Source of the DNA: Odontocerum albicorne | Lineage: Eukaryota > Arthropoda > Insecta > Trichoptera > Odontoceridae | DNA length: 64,000 bases | Direction: 5' to 3' | NCBI GenBank assembly: GCA_949825065.1 | Contig: CATKWJ010000009.1 | Location: 310,001 to 374,000 of the forward strand | In this document: piece by piece, positions 10,515 to 21,852 of the stretch | How positions within the stretch are numbered: position 1 is the stretch's first letter | Layout of the letters: each line of letters starts with the position of its first letter | Notes under the pieces: model-generated | What the model was told of the DNA's origin: nothing | The model's database searches: none | The model's input: the letters and a program-made list of their open reading frames with translations, nothing else | Program-made: the position numbers and the translations under genes

Positions 10515-10799
10515 CAGTGCTTCCCAAGTTGGGAGCCGCGGGATTTCTCGTGGGGGTCGTGAAAATATTCAGTTCAAATATTTATGTGAGTATTAAATTG
10601 TTTCATGTGAGTATAGTTTTTATTTAAAAAAAAAGTTTTTAAGCAAGTTCCTATAATTTTGTGTTGAATATAAATATGTGGATTTTAATTGTAATAATTA
10701 TTGCCAAATAAATCTTTAACTATAAAAAAATGTTTTGGGGGGGGAATTAATTACTTCAGATTTAGGGGGCCGTTACATGAAAGTAATTGGGAAGCACTG
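10515..10799. mobile_element. hAT-like MITE (CAGTGCTTCCC termini)
   Basis: The 285-bp element begins CAGTGCTTCCCAAGTTGGG and ends TAATTGGGAAGCACTG, giving inverted termini of at least 13 bp with the CAG/CTG ends usual for hAT-type MITEs. The inside is AT-rich without coding capacity. A matching 8-bp target duplication is not visible, because a second repeat begins directly at the right end. Confidence 0.65.
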
Positions 10800-10940
10800 C
10801 CATAGAGGATAGACCACGGAAGTCACTCTGCACCCTAGAGTATAAATGTCATATGCGTCATACATGATTTGTATGATGCAACGTCGTTTATACTCTGGTG
10901 TAAAACGTAACTCCCGTGGTTTATTCTCTAGGGTACAGAA
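10800..10940. repeat. Fold-back MITE, copy 1
   Basis: The left half (CCACGG, CACCCTAGAGTATAAATGTC, ATGCGTCATACATG) is an imperfect inverted copy of the right half (TTGTATGATGCAACGTCGTT, GGTTTATTCTCTAGGGTA). The whole sequence could fold into one long hairpin. A second, more perfect copy is at 34500-34690. Ends of the type TACCCTAGAG...CTCTAGGGTA resemble the CCCTAGA start of some piggyBac termini, but no TTAA duplication flanks it. Confidence 0.65.
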
Positions 10941-11114
10941 ATAAAAATTGACCCTGGGCCCGATCAAGTAAAACTATTGGAAGAATCCGATCCTTTTGTC
11001 ATATAAAAATGTAATACGCAAAGATATATTCTATCTTTATTCAAAATTCGTATTTATTTAAGTGTCACAATCAACAAGTATTTAGTTCCATGGGCTTTGT
11101 AGCTTTAGCTATAC

Positions 11115-11370
11115 TCAAGAAAATGTAGCATGGGCCTTGTGACGTTTGAAATGTCATATCTCAAAGGGATGGGGTAAAATTGTTTTTTTACAAATGAAAT
11201 CGTTTTTTATAAATCGAAAAATTGTTTGTCTCTAAACTGACGTTTTAATTCCAAATTTTCATTAAACTGACTGTCTAATGTATTTTATGATTTGTATCTA
11301 TCTTCAACAATACCAAGATCCACTATGAATTAATACTTATTACGAACATTTCATTTTAGGTACCGTCAAA
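11115..11370 (+). repeat. R2 repeat, partial copy
   Basis: It starts with an ATACTCAAGAAAATGTAGCA terminus and continues with TTTGAAATGTCATATCTCAA and a segment around ACTATGAATTAATACTTATT. The same parts lie near both ends of the 53929-59805 element. No coding sequence was found. From 11370 to 11828 I see only AT-rich unassigned DNA. Confidence 0.6.
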
Positions 11371-11828
11371 TCCACCAACATTGCCCGTTTTTGACAATAA
11401 ATTGGCATTTACGAGAATAAAATGCATGCAATATAATTAATATTATTAAGAAATTGGGTACACGTGACATTATTTTATCTTATAAATAGCACAAGGGGAT
11501 GGTTGAGTAGTTTAATCCATGTTTGTTTTTGTTTTTTTTTCTGATCGGACAAAATTGGATCCATTTCTGCCAACGTTGCCCACCTTCATTTTTCACTGTA
11601 AAATCGCCTTTTAGTGAATGTATTGAAGGGATATTATATGAATTTGGATAAAGTTGCCGTTACATATAACCAATCAAAGGAAAAAAAATAGTTTCACGAA
11701 GAACGTGTTGGGCAATGTTACCGTCCCTTTTATGGGATCTTTCATACTGGTTCCTTTTTTAAGAAGCGGTGTCACAAAGTAAAAGCAGTTTAATTTTTTT
11801 AAAAGCTTTATAACAGCTTACCTCATTA

Positions 11829-12200
11829 TTATAGGTAGGTATTATTCATTACACATTCAGAAAATTGTGACTTACGACCAGACGTAACGGCAAGACAATA
11901 GATTATACTTCTTACTAAAACGTAATTTTTTTCACATAAATCAACTACAGTGGGGCTTAGATGACTAGATAAGTTGCCACAGGTGACTGCCTTAGGGCCT
12001 GGAATAGATTTAGCCCAGTCTAGTATGATAGTTTTGAAGTAATCTTCAAATACCTTCGAGTCAAACCAACCTGACATTATATTATTATATATAGTATAAC
12101 TTGGGCCGCCTCTTACCCATTCCCAATTTGCAGCTTTATAAACAACGTACGTTGGCAAACATGTATCATCTGCTGTAGCTAAAAACATTGAGGAGAACAT
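11829..12200 (-). pseudogene. pogo-type DDE transposase fragment
   Basis: A minus-strand frame reads MFSSMFLATADDTCLPTYVV, GGPSYTIYNNIMSGWFDS, FEDYF and then PGPKAVTCGNLSSHLSP followed by DLCEKN. The family pattern is GGP..T.Y..SKSGWM, F..WF, and PGPKVLIGDNLSSHLSP..I.LC...NI. The catalytic Asp of GDNLSSH is replaced (CGNLSSH). The end drifts out of the family pattern, so this is a truncated dead fragment. About 35 bp at its 5' end (containing CATGTATCATCTGCTGTAGC) are tandemly duplicated at 12160-12232. Confidence 0.7.
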
Positions 12201-12239
12201 GTATCATCTGCTGTAGCTAAAAACATTGAGGATATACAT

Positions 12240-13230
12240 CCTTTTGTAAAGTATGTGATTCAATCCGGGTATTTTATATTCCGATAAATATAACCTTTGA
12301 AGATTCAGGGTTATCTGAGAAAAAATCGAAAATCCTTCTCAAAAATCGAAAGTTCTTCTGAATTATTTTGCTTTGCATTCCATAGACAAATATGTTTATT
12401 TTATTAATATGACATTTATTGGGTAACACTTAGACGTTGCTCAAAAGAAACATGAATAATATCAAGTGGGAAATATTTTCCTTCGGTCCAATTCAGGGTT
12501 AAAATAATGTTTTGTATTTTTTTTTCAATCATTTTAAGTACTTATTTATCATATGTTCATTTCCATATAAAAGACACTGTTGTGTCGTAAATTAAATAAA
12601 TAAAAGTCTAACTAAAGTTCTGAATGAAAACATTGCTGACATTTAAAATTAAACATTTAAACAAATAATTCATAATGGTTTTGACTGCTTAACCCTTTCT
12701 TCCCTGTGATGTGTAACTAGTACACATTGCTTCTAAACACTTTAATATCTCTATAAATATAATAAATACCAGTGTTCAGGTTTAAGGTATTCCTCCGTAA
12801 TACATTTACGCATTGAATGAAAAAATAATATTTAAAACAATAAGCACTTATCGGCCACATCAGAGATATTTTGTGAAAAACAGGAATAAATTCACCAATA
12901 CAATCAAACGTGTGACAGTGTGTGGAGTAGGTATATTCATTCTAAAAACCGCTACGGGTGAAGAAGCGACACTATTCACGTCTCACTTTACTTCGGTATA
13001 TGGAAACGCAAAAAATAGTATCTCAGTTCGGTCGCTTCTCTTTTTTAGTAGCCAACTGGTTTTCGTTTGAGGTGGTCGCTCCGTCCGTTTTGTGAATATC
13101 GTCCAATGTATTTTTTTCATGTTTTCAGCAATTCAATTTCTATTATTATCACTTTTGACTTCTAATTTAATTAATTTAAGCCAATCGGTTATAAATATTC
13201 TTATATTTCTGATTTCAAATCGCTCATTTT
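12240..13230. other. AT-rich region without recognised genes
   Basis: Short open frames occur (for example 12813-13070) but show no recognisable motif. A TTAACCCTTTCTTCCC sequence at about 12690, followed by a small palindrome, looks like a piggyBac terminus, but no partner terminus was found downstream. Confidence 0.5.
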
Positions 13231-13233
13231 TAC

Positions 13234-13520
13234 ATGTGCATTGAATACACAGCACCGGAACGCGCGAATTTTTATAAGAATATGAAGGAAAGGTTAATTG
13301 ATTTTTTCTGTGAAATTGAAAATCAAACTGAAAATTGGAGAAATTTTTGCCAACACGTAGAAAAAATTGAAAATAAATACTATGGCCAAGATAATACACT
13401 ATATGGGAATATGGATGACCTCATCATAAATCTAAATATAGTAGCAGCGACAGCGAAGACGAGTTCGATGTTGAATTGACAGAAAACGAGTCTACTCTTT
13501 CGGGGGGCGAATTTTTGATT
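13234..13520 (+). pseudogene. Unrecognised coding-like fragment with acidic tail
   Basis: One frame reads MCIEYTAPERANFYKNMKER and continues with Glu/Asn-rich helical sequence to about 13425. After a frame change it reads SSSDSEDEFDVELTEN, and a further shift would give a terminal DSDYD and stop near 13532. Acidic tails of this kind occur in several transposase families. I do not recognise the protein. Confidence 0.3.
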
Positions 13521-13849
13521 CAGATTATGATTAAACATTATTATTTTGGTTTTAATTTAATAAAGATTTCATAAACTTTATCTCGATTTTTCATTTCGAG
13601 TAAAATGTATTTTTGCCCTAACTTTGGTAGATCCCTATGAAGATAATTTTTTTACGTGGTAAATTATATAATATCAAGAATTTTGAGTTGCGAACAAAAT
13701 TATATTGCGTCAAGTAAAAATCGAGAATTGTCGTATTCAGTTTAATATCTCAATCCGTTTTTTTTAAAAAGGAATGCTGTTTCAGGAAACTTAAAACAAT
13801 GTATTACAGCGCCCTCATTCATTTTCAACTCGTTTTTGACAGACTGTAC

Positions 13850-14244
13850 GTTCACGGCCAAGGTGAAGTCACTGCGTATACTCCATCAAATATAGCAATG
13901 CATGGCCATTATTCAGTAGAATAGTAATAATATCACTTCACACTGGCGTATACTCCTTCATATATAAGAGTTCACGGCCATTATTCAAAGAGAAAGAAGA
14001 ATAGTATTATTCTTGTCGAGTCGAATTGGTCTGTCCATTAGGCATTGAAAATATGCGATTTATTTAGTCAATATTTTCGTTTTTGTGAGTTGATCGTGTT
14101 ATTGATTTAGAGGTTCATTCTGACCGCCTCACGGTGATAGTATATCAGTGTGCGCTGCTTGATAAAGTGTCATTTTGTGTTTTAAAAAGACATACTTTTA
14201 CCCTGTTCATTTTGACAGATGATCTGCTGGGATAGCGTTACATC
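13850..14244 (+). repeat. R1 repeat upstream of copy B, left part
   Basis: It contains two to three of the GGCGTATACTCC...GGCCATTATTCA units, then GGTTCATTCTGACCGCCTCA and GATCTGCTGGGATAGCG. It is interrupted at 14244 by the hAT element and resumes at 16861. The order is inverted relative to the R1 of copy A. Confidence 0.7.
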
Positions 14245-16860
14245 CAGGGCTGTGGAGTCGCTTAAAAAAAAACACGACTCCGACTCCGACTTCGATTCCT
14301 ATATTTACCAACAATACGACTCCGACTCCACAACTCCGACTCCACGACTCCGACTCCACAACTCCAACTCAAAAAAGCTCAATTTTAGCAGGTTGTTTCC
14401 TACCTTTGCATATAGCCATTTTTTTTCATGTTATAGGGATATAAATAAAACAAGATCAAACTTTAATTATTATTTAATATAATTTATTCTTAAAAACAAC
14501 ATTGCTTCTATTAAATCTGTATTCGTAGAGGCTCTCAAATCAGAATTGAGAATTTTAAGAGCGGAAAATAACCGCTCTACGGATACTTGGGTTGGCGGTA
14601 ATGCTGTAACGATCAATGCTGAATCTTTTACGATTTCTAGATACCGCTGTATTGCCATTTCAACATTTAACTTATAAGATCGGTCAATTTTTTCCATTAT
14701 TTTCAATGCATCATAAAATTCAATTTTAAATTTTGAAATAGAGTCTCCTTCATCCATATTGGGACTGTGATTCAAACGAGGACGTTTTAGTTTATCTTGT
14801 TCATTGAGATATTTTTCAAAATCGTCTTCAGATTCAGCGGTGTCGGATGAAGATGGTGATACTTCGTGTACGCTGCCTGCTGTCGTCTCTTTTTCTAGTC
14901 GAAGGCCTTTCATACGAACGGTTAATTCAAACAGAGCGTTTTTAGCTCTATTTATTTGTTCTTCCGTCAATATGGATCGAACCATGGGGTCAACATAGAT
15001 CCCAGCCAACAGAATATTGTTGTCCAGTAAATGTTTTTCTCTACATAGCATGGCGTTTTTAATTCCACCAGCAAGAGTATTATTTAGAATCTTCGACAAA
15101 CGAAAAATGATGTTTTTCCACTCTTTGAAAAATAAACCAGGAGTCAAATCTTCCGCTTGCATTACTTTTGTAGCGATATAAGGATGGCGAAGCACGAACT
15201 CAAGATCCTCCACTTCTTTCCATTGAATTTCAGTCATATTCACGTTCGGGCTGGCCATGCCATGCCATGTCCTCGAGATAAAATTTCAGTTCAAGAAGTC
15301 GCTGTATCATTAAGTATGTACTACCCCATCTTGTAGCTTGATCCAAAATCGCTCCCTTTCCAGCTCTTCGTTTGATTATGGCATGTATTTTTGGTGTTCT
15401 GGCGGCTATTGCGACGTTTCGTACATTTTCACAAATTCTCGTTGCATGCACTTCTCTCAAGCCATCACGGATTGCCAATTGCAACGTATGTACTGCACAT
15501 CGCATATGATGGATCTTAAAAAAAGTAATCATCAATATCGTCTTCCGCCTCAATAGTACTTAATTTTTCGACAGTACTCAGCATATTACGAGCGTTGTCT
15601 GTCACAATTGATACAATTTGTTCTAGTTTAATATTAAACTCTTTCAGAACATCCATCACAAGCATTTTTAAATAATCGCTCGAGTGATCAGATTTAGTGT
15701 CTTTGATTGCCAGTAAACGTGTTACTATTTTTTTATTATTATCAATGAATTGAACATTAATTCCCAAGTAATTTACCCGATGACGTGTACATGTGTCCAT
15801 TTTTAAATAAACAAACTTTCCGTGTAAGAGATTTTTAAGTTCATTCTTCTGTTTTTTAGCGTTCTCTATTACTAAATTTCGTACACTGCTTCTTTCTAAA
15901 GATACTCCGACTTTACGAGCCATTTCCCCGTTTAATTTAATAAACGCTGGACTGGAGAAAAAAGTGATAGGCAAAGAATTTTTATATACCATTTCACTGA
16001 TGCAGTCCTTAAATTTGTCGGCCGTCATATTTACGGTAACATTATCACTTTTAAAATACTTAGTTACTGGCACTTGATGATTTAAACTACTGTTGTCTTT
16101 CTCACAAATGATCTTATATAAGTTTGGGTGATGGCGTTGAATGTGACGCTTCATATTCGATACCCTACTGGGCGCACTAGATACTTTCCCACCGAAAGCA
16201 CTGATTTTTACACCACAGATTTGTTTTTCAGGGTCATCCTCAGCTTGACATACAAAAAATTTATCGTCCTCAGTCATCTTAAAATATTTATAAACCGTAG
16301 ATTTTTTCTTAGATCCCTGATACATCTTGAATAAGGGGGGATTGTTCAATTTTTATTTACACTAAAAAAAATTAACCTATTATATATGATAATTTAAATA
16401 AAAAATTAAATATGTTATTACAAAGGGAACGTACATCTGATCCCTGCTATTACAAAAATTAATAGAGAAATGGAGAGAATTTTGTTTCTGTAACGCAATG
16501 ATATCAACACGTGGACGTGACCAATGCAGAACGATGACTGGCAAAAAAATGCGCGCAAATTGCGTGCAAACAAAAGGAGAAACAAATGCTCCTTTTCTTT
16601 CGACGTGAGAAAGAAGGAGACAAACACATTTTTGTAGACTTTATGCATTAAATGGATCTCGGTGATTCACCATATCGGCGCGACTTGCGCCTGCAAGTTT
16701 AATATTCGCGCACAATACACATTCATTATAATAATTAAAAAAAAATGTTTTTTAAATTTTAACGAAAAAGTAGTCGGAGTCGCTCGTTTTTTACGACTCC
16801 GATCCGACTCCGGCCCAAACACCGCGACTCCGCGACTCCGACTCCGACTCCACAGCCCTG
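14245..16860 (-). mobile_element. hAT transposon with 8-bp target duplication
   Basis: The element starts CAGGGCTGTGGAGTCG and ends CGACTCCACAGCCCTG (perfect 16-bp inverted termini). It is flanked by GTTACATC on both sides (14237-14244 and 16861-16868), the 8-bp duplication expected of hAT transposition. The related R1 copies at 47260 and 9810 have the unoccupied sequence. Both subterminal regions carry many ACTCCGACTCC repeats, likely transposase binding sites. Total length is 2616 bp. It contains a broken transposase gene on the minus strand. Confidence 0.95.
14470..16349 (-). pseudogene. hAT transposase (BED finger to hATC domain), two frameshifts
   Basis: The N-terminal frame (16349-15516) has a BED-type zinc-finger region ending NMKRHIQRHHPNLY, then a catalytic segment with LKMDTCTRHR and SIVTDNARNM. 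The middle frame (15553 to about 15250) has HHMRCAVHTLQLAIRDGL, the usual C..H.L.L, and RWGSTYLMIQRLLEL. The C-terminal frame (15258-14470) ends with the hATC dimerisation motif TQVSVERLFSALK plus LFLRINYIK. Two frameshifts, near 15520-15550 and near 15240-15260, break an otherwise complete gene, so it cannot make functional transposase as read. Confidence 0.9.
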
Positions 16861-17240
16861 GTTACATCAGTACAATAGAGGTTTTCCACTTTTTTCCATA
16901 AACTATATTAGGTCTTTTACAATAAAATCAAGTTGTTTGGTTGAAACTCTACTTACTTTGTACGAAAAATTACATTTTTATGTTATTTAAAAAAAAATCC
17001 TGTACAAAGCAAACAAAAATATATTTTCTCAAACATTTTCCATTACATGGAGATCCTCTCTATTTTCAGGATGAAAGGACTAGATTGAATGGAAAAAAAT
17101 GCTGTTCACTAATATCTTCCTTGCCTGATTTGCTTTTTCTCCCATTACACAGAATTTACTTCTTTCTTGGGAATGCTGCGAGCTCTCTGAGTGGGGAAGA
17201 CAATTTCCCCACGACAACTTAAGAAATCCTTCCACACCAG
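16861..17240 (+). repeat. R1 repeat upstream of copy B, right part
   Basis: After the hAT right target duplication the R1 sequence continues with CAGTACAATAGAGGTTTTCC, AAACTATATTAGG and the AT-rich part. It then merges into the conserved far-upstream block of the gene (GAGTGGGGAAGACAATTTCC near 17190). Confidence 0.65.
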
Positions 17241-18615
17241 ATAACTTCTTCCTGTTTTAACAATAACATTATTCAACAAAGAGACACATAACGCCTGTAT
17301 AAAAAGAAATACTAACGCCTGTATAAAATAAATACCTTATTATAAATAACACATAACGCCTGTATAAAATAATTACCTTATTCAATGGAAACGCAAACCC
17401 GCCCCATCGGTAGGGGTAGGCTGTCCACCACTCGAGACTTGTAAATTGTCACTATACAAAAGGTCAATTTCAACAATGACAACAAATTTATTTTCATTTG
17501 TTTTGATAATCTGTTAAAGAAAAGTAAATGATTCTAACATTGCAAGTACCTACCTTGCGTTTGTGGACTTGCTTTACTTCAATTGGACGACTTTCTAAAT
17601 TAGAATCCTCACGTCACGCAGTAGCTTCTGCATTAATGATGTGTGCCATTTTCACTTCACCATCACTGTATGTTTTCATTTTTGGCATTACAGCATTGGG
17701 CAAATTACATGATTGAATTTTTAAATCGTATGTTTTTAATTATGGTTTTATATTGTGAACAAATACTATGCCATCTGTTAAATTGTAACTCTGTTCTTAT
17801 TGTTATAAAAGGACAATGTATATAGAACTATTTAGACAGCAGACACCCTGAAGGGTTATCTCACTCTGTATTTCAATTCGCTATTATTGGCCAATGACAA
17901 TATTACAAACTAAGTATATATTATATAAGTTGAGTGTTATGATAGGAAGGTAGTGGTTGTGACCATTAGATAAGGTACTACTCCACATTTGCATATGTTC
18001 AGAAAAACATATTTGGTAAGAAAACCACAGTAAAATTACCAAGGCCAGACAAACTACAAAAACACCTTTAAAACTTTTGATGATGAAATGAAAGCCTTGA
18101 AACTGATAGCGTTATACCATTACAAAAAGTGGAATAAACAGTGTTTGATAAAACAAATTACAATGTCTTTATAACATTTCTGATATGTGACAGTAACATA
18201 TTAAGCTTTAGATGTAGTGTAATGCATGTGTCTAGTGTTTATACAACATCATTAATATTTTTAAAAGACCTGGAAAACAAATCTACACACACCACTTGCA
18301 AGGAAGATAGTTATATTATTTATAGTTAAGGCATTAACTTTGTGGAGGTTTAAAGACATTGCAATTTGTTTTATCTAACGCTGTTTATTCCTCTTTATGT
18401 ACAGGTTTAACCCTACCGATTTCAAGGTTTTCACCTGGTTGTCAGGGGAGCACAAAAAAGTCATGTATTGTCAAATTACAAAGAAGATTATCATGTCAGG
18501 AAAGGTTTCATGTACTAATATCGGGCATTGAATATAGTTTAATGCTTTCCTACGTGAAAGAGTAAACGTATTGTGAACTTATTGTTAAACTATTGTGAAT
18601 GTTTCCAGGTTATAG
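17241..18615 (+). other. Upstream region of copy B
   Basis: It is collinear with the upstream regions of the other copies. A short local triplication of the ATAACGCCTGTATAAAA segment is seen at about 17285-17370, absent from copies C and D. Close to the ATG it has TACGTGAAAGAGTAAACGTA and TTTCCAGGTTATAGATGG. No separate gene was found. Confidence 0.55.
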
Positions 18616-18799
18616 ATGGATCCTCAGCTACACAAAAGTGCAGATGTAATGGTGAAAGAAGAAAAGGCAAAAGATGGAGATACTGCAGCAGTGTTCCCCC
18701 AGTATGATATCAGTGTACATGAGGCAGACATCAAACAGGAATGTGCGCAAGATATCAGGGCAGATTCCAGACATGATGTTGATAATCCCACAGTCCCAA
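18616..18799 (+). CDS. Zinc-finger protein copy B, exon 1
   Basis: It begins MDPQLHKSADVMVKEEKAKD and ends one base past a codon boundary before donor GTAAAC (18800). The 184-nt length equals that of copies A, C and D. It carries the same VKEE and ADIKQEC sites. The following intron is 4286 bp because a piggyBac element has inserted into it. Confidence 0.8.
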
Positions 18800-19478
18800 G
18801 TAAACTTAATAAACTCATATTGTTAAAATAAAATAAATATTTGAGATATGACAATCAATTAACTTATGTTGTATGAGTGGTGTTTAACCTACAGGTACAC
18901 ACCACCTATTCCATACCAGGCATGGATAAGGTGGTGTGTACTTTTAGACCAGAATGTTTTTGACATTTTTATTTTGAAAAATATTTAAATCATTATAATA
19001 AGTAAAAAGTTGATTAACACGTTCACTGCGTCGAACACGGCTCCCGTGTCCATACAAATATTGCAGCCACGCGTTGAACACGGGAGTCGTGTTCATGTCA
19101 TCTTTACCATGCATTGAATCGAAAATACTACGGCATCGCTTCAAAGGTTGACGAAAGTTATTAGCGTAACTATATACGCTTCAGTTTATGTCAGTACTTC
19201 GTGCTGGTCAGTCAAAGCAGCGGTTTTTATGATATACTCATATAAAAGGTCGTTCACACATATACAAATACAATTCGTATGGTGAACGATTTTTTTTTTG
19301 CAAAACATTTGTTTCGGGATTTGTTGTGTTTTATTTTTATCACGCGGTTATATTTTTTTCTAAACTGTGTCATTAGTGTGACTCATATTGAACTTTTCAT
19401 TGTTAGTGATTTTTTACTGTCTACGTATTATTGTGTTTTTTTTGTGATAATTTCCATTTACTTCATAACCTTCTGAAA

Positions 19479-20341
19479 ATGGATCAGCCATCTTGCTCAA
19501 AGAGACCGAGAACAAATGAAAGCGATGACTCAACGGCTGATAGTAATGGCAGTGGTTTTGAGAACATTATATTCGACTACAACACAGAATTGAAATTAGA
19601 ATCAGACGATAGTGAAAATGAAATATGTTCGCAATCTATTGTGACGTCAAATTTAACCGCTAAGTGGTCATATTCTTAAAAACAAGCCACGCCCATTCAG
19701 TTTTCTGGAACAGCCGGCATACAGGTGGAAATGAATAGCAAACATCCAATTGATTATTTTCACCTTATGGCAAATGACGATTTTTACAACTTGACCATCA
19801 ATCAAACAAATGCGTATGCAGTCGAAATACTAACCCAATCAGAAGGTGATAGAAGTCGTATAAGTCAATGGAAAGACATCACAATTGAGGATTTCAAATT
19901 ATGGTTGGGTATATTATATTCCATACAGGAACAATAAGTTTGAATGATTATCGGGAGAGTCACTATCTTTTCAACTTGACTGCGTTTTCACAATTTATGT
20001 CTAGGGACCAATTTTTACTTATACTTAGAGCGATGCATTTCAATAGCAATGAAATAGACAACTCTAGTTTGGGAAAAATACAGACACTGATCGATTTTTT
20101 CAATCAGATGATGCATACCATTTATTCTCCGAAAAAAAAAAACCTTTCGATCGACGAATCATCGGTTTTGTGGCGTGGTAGGCTTATAATACGGCAATAT
20201 ATAAAAGAGAAGAAATCAAAATATGGTATCAAACTCTATATGCTCGTCGAGTCTTGTGGTTTGGATCTAAAATTTATTGTTTATGGCGGGTCGGCAGATA
20301 TGGAGTCGGGTGGCAAAGACCATACCAATAAAGTTGTCTGA
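19479..20341 (+). pseudogene. piggyBac transposase, broken and truncated
   Basis: The frame starts MDQPSCSKRPRTNESDDSTA, an acidic N-terminus typical of the family. It has an in-frame stop at 19677-19679 and continues with PIDYFHLMANDDFY and IEDFKLWLGI. A frameshift near 19920 leads into FHTGTISLNDYRESHYLF and then LSIDESSVLWRGR, which holds the first catalytic Asp, and KYGIKLYMLVES. It ends in a stop after KDHTNKVV. The second and third catalytic Asp regions and the Cys-rich C-terminus are missing. Confidence 0.9.
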
Positions 20342-20565
20342 AAACTAATGGAAGGAAAAACGGTTTCACAGTGTACCAGACATTATATTATATATTCCGA
20401 TATTTGTTGCACCGAAATTTTCAAAATCGTATACTTATGAACTTAGCAGTGTCTAAAACAATATGAAGTCATCGTTTTTTTATGTATAATATATAATAAA
20501 ACTTTTCGCTTTATAAAAAATATAATCCCTGTTTTGAACTATTTCTATAGTAAATATATTATATA

Positions 20566-21852
20566 TTAGGTCCTTACATATGAAATTGGCGTTTTGCCGT
20601 ACTGGCAACTTTGATCTCAAATATCTTCTCTTTGGTTAGGAATTTCAAATTCAAATTTATACAGCTATTTACTCAAGTATTTGTGTTTCGAAAATTATAA
20701 TTCATTTGTTTTTTCCTCAATTGTTTTTTTTCTTTGCGTCACTCAGTTTACAAAATGGAAAACTTGAAATATCGCGTTATTTACGAGTACGAGTTCCACC
20801 GTGGCACCAGTGCTGCAGAAACGGCTCGAAGGATTAATGATGTGTATGGCGACGGTGCCGCAAAAGAAAACACAGTGCGTTTTTGGTTCCAACGTTTTCG
20901 TTCTGGAAATTTCGACCTGCAGAAAAAGCCCCGTGGACGGCCGGAGACCAAAGTTGATAATGAAGAATTGAAGGCTTTTGTGGAAGCGGATCCATCGCAA
21001 ACCACGTCCGAGTTAGCTGCAGGCTGCGGTGTTAGTGATAAAACTGTTTTAATCCACTTGAAGCAAATTGGGAAGGTGAAAAAGCTTGAAAGGTGGGTAC
21101 CTCACGAATTGAGTGAAGCAAATCAACAAACGCGCGTTGACTGCTGCGTTGCATTACTCAACCGGCACAATAATGAAGGGATTTTGAATCGAATCATTAC
21201 CTGTGATGAAAAGTGGATCCTGTATGATAATCGGAAGCGCTCATCGCAATGGCTGAACCCTGCCGAACCAGCCAAACCATGCCCCAAGCGAAAATTGACT
21301 CCAAAAAAGTTACTTGTGAGCGTTTGGTGGACTAGTGCTGGTGTCGTTCACTACAGCTTTCTTAAATCTGGCCAGACGATTACGGCAGATGTCTATTGTC
21401 AGCAACTGCAAACCATGATGGAAAAGCTAGCTGCTAAACAACCGAGGCTGGTTAATCGCTCTAGGCCACTGCTGCTTCATGATAACGCTAGACCACACAC
21501 TGCACAACAGACGGCTACCAAATTAGAAGAGCTTCAATTGGAATGTCTAAGACATCCACCGTACTCTCCGGACCTTGCCCCAACAGATTACTATTTTTTT
21601 CGAAATTTGGATAACTTCTTGCAAGGGAAAAAATTCAACTCCGATGGGGCAGTCCAAACCGACTTCAAAGATTTTATTGATTCCCGTCCGAATGGTTTTT
21701 TTAGTAAAGGGATCGATGAACTACCTATGAGATGGCAAAAGTGCATAGATAGCAATGGTACATACTTTGATTAAATAAATATATTATATTAAAAAAAAAT
21801 CAACTTTATGTTCCTCCCAAACAAAACGCCAATTTCATATGTAAGGACCTAA
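20566..21852 (+). mobile_element. Complete mariner element nested in piggyBac
   Basis: This 1287-bp element has inverted termini TTAGGTCCTTACATATGAAA and TTTCATATGTAAGGACCTAA. It is flanked by TA on both sides (20564-20565 and 21853-21854). The size, TIR length and TA duplication fit the mariner family. It lies inside the piggyBac element of copy B's intron 1, so it arrived later. Confidence 0.95.
20755..21774 (+). CDS. Mariner transposase, apparently intact (339 aa)
   Basis: This is a DD34D transposase that cuts and joins mariner ends. ATG at 20755 (MENLKYRVIYEYEFHRG) is the best start; the open frame extends seven codons upstream, but only to a TTG. Residues 1-110 hold two helix-turn-helix units (ENTVRFWFQRFRSGNFDL, then TSELAAGCGVSDKTVLIHL). 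The linker motif WVPHEL is at 114-119. Catalytic residues are D151 (ITCDEKW), D243 (LLHDNARPH) and D278 (YSPDLAPTDYYFF), with exactly 34 residues between the last two. The C-terminus is SRPNGFFSKGIDELPMRWQK...GTYFD. The sequence is closest in style to the cecropia/Hsmar1 group. No stop or shift is seen, so it may be active or recently active. Confidence 0.95.
   Translation: MENLKYRVIYEYEFHRGTSAAETARRINDVYGDGAAKENTVRFWFQRFRSGNFDLQKKPRGRPETKVDNEELKAFVEADPSQTTSELAAGCGVSDKTVLIHLKQIGKVKKLERWVPHELSEANQQTRVDCCVALLNRHNNEGILNRIITCDEKWILYDNRKRSSQWLNPAEPAKPCPKRKLTPKKLLVSVWWTSAGVVHYSFLKSGQTITADVYCQQLQTMMEKLAAKQPRLVNRSRPLLLHDNARPHTAQQTATKLEELQLECLRHPPYSPDLAPTDYYFFRNLDNFLQGKKFNSDGAVQTDFKDFIDSRPNGFFSKGIDELPMRWQKCIDSNGTYFD

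Noticed and set aside
12690..12740. TTAACCCTTTCTTCCC as a piggyBac left terminus
   Set aside because: No inverted partner with TTAA was found within the next few kilobases.
18624..18854. Open frame opposite exon 1, conserved in four copies
   Set aside because: It is the antisense shadow of exon 1. Conservation follows from the sense coding sequence and recent duplication.
20734..20754. Upstream extension of the mariner transposase by seven codons
   Set aside because: The extension begins at TTG. The first ATG at 20755 matches the usual mariner N-terminus.
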